From: Lates calcarifer
Lineage: Eukaryota; Chordata; Actinopteri; Centropomidae
Length of the DNA: 64,000 nucleotides
Assembly: GCF_001640805.2 (NCBI RefSeq)
Contig: NC_066835.1
Coordinates: 4,453,563-4,517,562 of the forward strand
Reading direction: 5' to 3'
In this document: in pieces, positions 57,898 to 64,000 of the stretch
Layout of the letters: each line of letters starts with the position of its first letter
Position numbering within the stretch: the stretch's first letter is position 1
Program-made: the position numbers and the translations under genes
The notes under the pieces: generated by a model
Database searches by the model: none
What the model was told of the DNA's origin: nothing
Seen by the model: only the letters and a program-made list of their open reading frames with translations

Positions 57898-59591
57898 AAT
57901 TGCAGTTTAGTTCAGCATCATCAAATTGAAATCATCTTCATTATAGAGTTTAGAGGAATTCTAATGATGTAATTACATCAAAACTCAAAGCAAAACTCCG
58001 TCTAAGTCAATTATTTTCTTAAACAGCGAGCCAATAATAAGCCATTAAAAGCTCCAGAATTAATAAATAGGAGGTGTAATGAGTTTCTTGTTCTCAAAAC
58101 AAACAGTTTTTGTGTCTTAGTCACAGACTTTATTTCAGGCATTTTAATCAAATCCTTACTGTTAAACTAAGGGAACACCTTGTTCTGTGGTCTAATCATG
58201 CATGAACCTCCCCTGAAGCCCTCCTTTCCAGGCTCTTTCTGTCCTGATTTTAAAAAATCAGGGTAAACCACCGGGTACCCAACAACACCTATCTCCAAAT
58301 ATAATCCTTACATTGAAGGAACCTCTGGCTGGAAATGTGTACTGACCTTTTCTCTTCAAAGCACTGTCAGGCTGAAGCTGATTTTGATACAATTGCTGCT
58401 GCCATGCCCTTGGCTTTGTACAGTAACCTTAGAAAATCTGGTATTTAAAATGATAGCTTATGCTGTTTGGTGCAGCAGTGTGTGATGGATTGTTGAAGAG
58501 TGGTGAGTTTAAGGTGGTGTAAAACAAATCTGCAGTAGAGCAGACAGCGCATGTTTCCAGTGAATTGGTATGAAAAGTTGACCAAGAAGACAATCTCCTT
58601 AAAACATTTCCTCTTTCATGCTTATTACTTTTAAGTGCTTCAAAGTTTCTTCCAGAGGGACTCACTCCCTGTGTTGGTATCCATAGAAACAGATTAAGGC
58701 TATCCCTCGAGAGAGATAAGAGGAGAGATGGGAACAAGAAAGTTCTAGTGTGTGTGTGTGTGTGTGTTCCAGGTAAGTAGTAATCCATGGATTGGCCTTT
58801 AAAAAAAATCTATTTTGTCACCAACACACTTTGACTGTGTTGCCATGGCTACCTTATCCAATGTTGAGGAAGGAGGGAAAGAAAAAATGGGAGAAAAAGC
58901 AGATGTAGTATGCATGGAGAAAAAAAAAAAACGAGAATCAAAGAAGATAAAGGTGGAAAACTTTTTAGAAAAAAAAAGAAATGGTTTCCATTATTTTTAT
59001 ATGAGTCAAAAAATGGCAGTTAAAGGAGGACATGAAGGCCAACAGGAAGAGAAAAGACATACATACACATACAATATGGTAGGCCTAAATGAGATTTCAA
59101 TTTGTACAGACTATACATGTGTGGAGAAAGTGTTCGGGCATTTGCTGGACTGCCTGCAAACACCTGAGGCAATTCAAACATACAAGACAGGCTGGTGCAG
59201 CAGAAGTGTCATATGAAGTGTGTGTGCATATCTAGTCAGGAACACTCCACTGACAGCGTGGTGAGACATGTTGCTAAGCACTAGACAGATCCTCAGAGAT
59301 AGAAGGGATAGAGGTGTGGGCAAATAAAAGGACTGAAGGGATGAAGGAAGGAGAGGTGGTTGGAGAGGGAGATAGCAAACCGGTGGCTGGCAGAGACGCT
59401 TTACTTCACAGACCTTCATCAGATGGATTGATTTTCCCTCACACAACATATAAGCGGGGCTTAGCCAAGCCTGATTCAACCATATCCAACTCTAATACAT
59501 CAGCTGTATAGTCTGAAGTGGACTGGATAAGAGGGCCCACGCTCACATTCAAGGTTCTAGAAATCCACTTTTAATATTTCTATAGAGTGCA

Positions 59592-60108
59592 TTAAAGACA
59601 TTTTGAGAAATGCAATTATATGATTTTTTCCTTAGATTTAGATGTTAAGATTGAGACTTCTCTTATGTCTATGGAGCTGGTACTGGGAGCTTGGTTTACA
59701 GTTGAGACTGGAGACAGGAGGAAACAGCTAGCTTGGTTCAAAAATCCACCTACCAGCACCTCTAAAGCTCAGTAATTAATGTCTCGTGTGGTTCTTCCAG
59801 GAACCTGGCAACTTCACAATGACAGTAAGATTCCTAGATCTAACTGCGCTTTGCCAAGACGTAGTTCCAGCAAGTAACTCCTGGTAAATCTTGTCATTTT
59901 TACATTTTGGTTTGTGTAAGAATTTAGCAAGTGAGATGTAACGTGATACTTAGTTAGCTGCCTGCTTCTCGTTATTATGCTAAGCTAATCTAATCAGCTC
60001 TGGCTTCATAATTTACACACAGACATGAGAATGACTGTTATTCTCATCTAACTCTCAGCAAAAAAAGTAAATACATGTGTTTCCCAATATGTCAAACTAT
60101 TCTTTTAA
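59592..60108. mobile_element. TTAA-flanked MITE, family A, nearly complete
   Basis: Left TTAAAGACATTTTGAGAAAT and right 'tttcccaatatgtcaaactattcttttaa' are the inverted termini. The interior has 'cctaccagcacctctaaagctca', 'gttattatgctaagctaa' and 'attctcatctaactctcagca'. It is about 517 bp and noncoding. Confidence 0.78.
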
Positions 60109-62462
60109 ACTAAAAATGGACTGCATAACCAAAAAAGACAGCAGAGCATTAGCTGTAGAGCAACATAAAGGTCAGCTGTAATTATTAGAACAGATGTCAT
60201 GAAAACAAAATATGTCAGCCTTATTGATTTAGTGTTATTTATTATTCCTCTCTGATACACACAGAGCAAATTAAATGTGACCACCTGGGAGTCAAAATAG
60301 TATAATTTGTATTTGTTTTATAATTATTGCTTTACTTTCCAACTGTGCATCAATTATGCAAAGCAGACTTTAAAAAGAGTCTGTCCTCTAATTAATGTGC
60401 ACGCCCCGTGTACAGCTGACTCACAGAGGTGCTGGCAACAGCAGGAAAAACAAGTCCATTCAAAGAAAGGAGCTGCAAGCCGCAGGCACAGAGTCACAAC
60501 TATAATTTCCTTGGTTACATTTTATTTTTCAGTTTTCTAAAAGAGGGCAGTGACAGGAAAGTAGATGAAAAACACATTGTTTGTCTTAATGTCTTTGAAA
60601 AATGTGAACACAAATATGAATAAATTACAGTGTGATGCATCCGTGCTGAGCAGCTGCCACTTGTCTAATTACTATATTTAAGACATTGCACTACTTTTGA
60701 TTGTTCTCTCATTACATGATTGTGGCTGTGTTGGGAGACTGTAACTCGAGTGACAGGAAAATCACAATCTTTGGAAGTTTGAATGACTGAAATTGTGAAA
60801 TATGAGATCAGCCACACACATCACATCATTTTTTTTTTTTGTCTTTGTCTTGATGCATTCCTGCAGAAAGGGTTGGAAAGATCTGTCTATTATATTTAAT
60901 GGTTAGAATCAGTCACGTTTCCAAGATGGATTGTACGTCCAAAACCACAGAGGGGTGATAATGTGAACTGACGGCTCACTGCCACAGTAATATCTTTTTT
61001 GCAAGGTTTTCCCATCAATGCCTAGTCTGAGACTGAGTGAAAGATAACAGGATGATAAGATCTAATAAAGGAATGTGCATCATACTTTGAGCTGTGTGTT
61101 ATTTGTTCTTATTGTTAAACAGCATTTTCCTCAGTCAGGATTCTAAACAGCACAGACCTAGACTAATGCAGTTTTTGTGAGGCCAATATACTGAATTGTT
61201 TTGGAAAGCTGATATTTTGTTCCAATTTCCAGTACATCAGTACAAAGTATTGTATTTCTGTTTTGTTTTTGTTTTTTTCTTTTTCGTGCCAAGGTGACAA
61301 AACTTCCTAATGCAGAATGTGACATTAGGCCATAGACTGAGGGCTTTTTGTACTCAATAGCTACAGTAATTAGCCTGACAGACACAAGCTGGATAATTGC
61401 AGCTGAGAGGAGTTCACTGCCATCAGCAGGGATGGCTCTAACCTTTTATTGACTCCAAGCAAGATTTTCTTTGAAGACTAACTTAGAGTTCAAATTTCAT
61501 CCTGTCATAAAATGTTGAGTTATTCCATTCTGTCTAAAGCAGAGCATTTTGTAAAAGTATGATGTTATCATATAAACACATCAGGAAAACTGGCGAACAA
61601 ACAACTCAACTGCTATGGAGCCTAAAAGCTTTCAATATTAGATAGATACTGTAAATGTCTGCATTATTATACAGTGTAAGCTATAAAAAAGAACAAACTA
61701 AATGTGAGATAACTTCATTCTGTGGAGTTTCCTTGTAAACAAATAATGGTTACATTTACATTCAATGTTACTCACCTGAACACACTGTATTTATCACTGA
61801 TGTCTAACAAATGTGTTGAATGCATTTCCTGGTCTGGATCCTGTATTGTTTATGGGTAAACATTAGATTCCAAGTGTCAGTGGTAGGCAGCGTTAACTGG
61901 TTGGGGTTGAGGTAAGGGTGAGGTCAGGTTAAGCATCATAAGACATGACTAGCTGAAGTTACAGCTGAGGTTAGGGAGACCAACGAAATGGGGACACGCT
62001 CATTAAAAAACTCCACAGGGAAGATATAAGGAATAAGCACACCTCAATTTATTATTATGAAATGTTATTTCATCTTTCTGAATTGTGTGTTAATAGATTT
62101 ATTCGCGTTTTGTTTCATTGTGGATTCTTTTAAAGTCCTTGGTTGATCTCATTTTATAATGACACTGTTCATTACAGTGGAGTTGTCACCAGCCCTCATT
62201 GTTACTGGCCCTCACCGCTCATCCAATTACATGTCCCCAGCCTCCCGTAACAGTGTGTTCATTCAGTAACCATAAAGACAGAAATTAAGCTGTGAAAAAA
62301 GCTGTATACGGCTGATGATTTCAATATGAATCAGACAGAAATACAGGGATGGAATGAAAACATTTTTTGGGGATTTTCACATTTCTTTAAACTGATCAAC
62401 TGATTTCTTTCCCATTTATTATATTATTAGACATATAAAATATATATCACATAGTATATGTG

Positions 62463-62560
62463 AGCCACGCGATAGACTGGCGACCTGTCCAGGGTGTACC
62501 CCAGTACCTCTCACCCAGTGTCAGCTGGGATTGGCTCCAGCCCAAGGATAAATGGTATAC
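62463..62560 (+). mobile_element. SINE-1 tail fragment
   Basis: 'gactggcgacctgtccaggg', 'tgtaccccagtacctctcac' and 'tcagctgggattggctccag' match the 3' half of SINE-1. The head is absent. Confidence 0.75.
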
Positions 62561-63216
62561 TGAAGCTAATGCAAATATATAGACCCCACTACACAGAACA
62601 GAGGACCAGTCTTCAAGTTAACAATCAAGAGCACTCATCTCTATATGTGTATATTTCTCTCACTTGTCATTTGTGCATTAAGAGTATCTCATGCAGTTAC
62701 CATAGCAACACCTCAAACTAATCTGGTTAAGTAGGATAAACCTGAAGTAGCTCGGCTAATGGGAACATGCTGGTGGCACCCGTAGCTGAAATTTAAGCTA
62801 AAAAAAATCAGAATCTGCAAAGTTTAATCTCAGAAATTGTAACAATGTAGAAAAGCCCCCATGTTTGTCTGTCTGCTGAAATGGTGTCATATAATTCAGC
62901 CTAATAAGACCTAAGTGGGGAGTCTCACTTTGTTTTTCACTTTCTGCTCTGGGTTTCAGAGAGCTGCAGATTTCTTTGCTCATTCAGTGTCTTATTAATT
63001 AAATCTAAAGGTTTTTGTTTTTGTTTTTTTTTTTTTGCTCTAATGGTACAGGAAAGGGTCGACCGCCCTCAGATAATCTAAAGCACTCTGAATTGGTAAA
63101 AAGGCTTCAGCACAGCTCTGGTACAGTATGTGGCCAGTATAATCAGTGATCAAAGAGATAATGTTTCCACTAATGGACTTTATGTGCACAGATTAGCCAC
63201 AATAATCTATATGACT

Positions 63217-63218
<2 letters not shown>

Positions 63219-63252
<34 letters not shown>
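63219..63252. repeat. (TG)n microsatellite
   Basis: TG run of about 30 bases, with a second shorter TG run at about 63340-63358 and a CA-rich stretch at 63440-63472. Confidence 0.9.
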
Positions 63253-63255
<3 letters not shown>

Positions 63256-64000
63256 ATGAGCATGCATTTGAAGCACACAGCCACAGCATATGTAGTTTAG
63301 CATGTGTGGTGGATTTGTATGGCCATTTGTGTGATTGTACGTGTGTGTGTGTGTGTGTCCTGACAATTAAGGGGGAGATTGACAGAATGGATTTCATGTT
63401 CGAGCAATAAGAAGACACAGCCATTCACCACTGTGTGACACATGCACACACTCAAACACACATCCACACACACCTTTATTTTTCTGTCTTTGTGACGACC
63501 ATTTCAGGAAACTCCAGATTTCCTCTATAAAATCTAAATGTGTAATTTTTACACTTAAATCACTGAGTGTTAAGTAAACATGATGACGTGTAAATAACAC
63601 AGCTGTGGAGTTGCTGGCAGGAGCATTCTTTAGGACTGCTCTAAATAAACGTAGGCCATATACTGTACCATTTTTCTAAGCCCATAGGCAGCAACCAACA
63701 ACACTAATTCAGATTCTTCTAGCGATCATAATTCAGCCGCACTTCCCCAACCTATCTCTCCAGTCTACAAAATATGATGTGCCTGGATAAAACAAAGCCT
63801 GGACCATGACCAGCTGAGTGTAGACACAGTACAACAATAACAATACCAGTCAATGTTACCAGCTTGTGGATCATTGTAGTGAGTCATACACTGCTACTTG
63901 ATTGTGCACCAGTATAGTAGCAATGTCAGAAAAATTCCCACCCAATAAGAGCTAAGCACGTGAATTACATGCTCGGGAAAGAATGTATTTGCCACTGCTA

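Larger units (their letters stand above)
52155..64000. other. nt5c1a 3' UTR (start) and downstream intergenic region
   Basis: The first few hundred bases are likely nt5c1a 3' UTR, but I see no confident AATAAA soon after the stop; weaker candidates are CATAAA near 52584 and ATTAAA near 53299. Beyond that no gene is supported. HEYL follows NT5C1A in human, but no bHLH-Orange coding exon was recognised here. The region holds a family A MITE (59592-60108), a local duplication (57481-57897), a SINE-1 fragment (62463-62560) and TG tracts near 63.2 kb. Confidence 0.6.

Noticed and set aside
57940..58800. Search for a downstream HEYL-like bHLH exon after nt5c1a
   Set aside because: No basic helix-loop-helix or Orange-domain peptide was recognised in this interval or elsewhere in 52-64 kb.
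58815..59216. A 133-codon open frame downstream of nt5c1a
   Set aside because: Lysine-rich, low-complexity translation of A-rich DNA, with no recognisable domain, no splice context and no poly(A) signal placed to suit it.

Overview
The window is ordinary vertebrate nuclear DNA, almost certainly from a teleost fish and probably a percomorph. It has short exons in long AT-rich introns, many (CA)n/(TG)n tracts, tRNA-derived SINEs with an L2-like tail, and TTAA-flanked MITE families of a kind I associate with percomorph genomes. No bacterial, plasmid, CRISPR or intact viral content was seen, and no rRNA or true tRNA gene.

Two protein-coding genes are supported, both on the + strand and in tandem. 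The first is hpcal4 (hippocalcin-like 4, a neuronal calcium sensor). It has a CpG-rich presumed promoter and noncoding first exon near 6.9-7.4 kb, a 15-kb first intron, and three coding exons at 22581-22742, 24224-24439 and 24515-24712 that encode 191 residues. A likely poly(A) signal lies at 25257. The second is nt5c1a (cytosolic 5'-nucleotidase 1A, AMP-preferring), with six coding exons between 35387 and 52154. The order and orientation hpcal4 then nt5c1a match the human 1p34 arrangement, as far as I recall it. The two genes are neighbours by conserved synteny and do not share a pathway.

The most notable observation is in the last nt5c1a exon. The frame that runs intact through all six exons meets a TGA at 52040-52042, inside the conserved acidic 'F-D-D-Q' motif. 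The missing conserved C-terminal 37 codons continue without a stop in the +1 frame to a TAG at 52152-52154. One extra base (T52040) explains this. It may be an assembly indel, a segregating or fixed disruption, or a +1 ribosomal frameshift: the local layout, sense codon then UGA then U with GAU read after the shift, has the same geometry as the antizyme shift site.

Layout: 1-6.9 kb intergenic with a full-length MITE at 4.5 kb; 6.9-7.4 kb hpcal4 promoter and first exon; 7.4-22.6 kb hpcal4 intron 1 with SINEs and microsatellites; 22.6-25.3 kb hpcal4 coding exons and 3' UTR, bracketed by two pairs of direct repeats; 25.3-34.7 kb intergenic with MITEs; 34.7-35.5 kb nt5c1a promoter and first coding exon; 35.5-52.2 kb the rest of nt5c1a, with a SINE that has a perfect 15-bp target duplication and a (CA)n tract starting 6 bases into one donor site; 52.2-64 kb intergenic sequence in which I find no gene.
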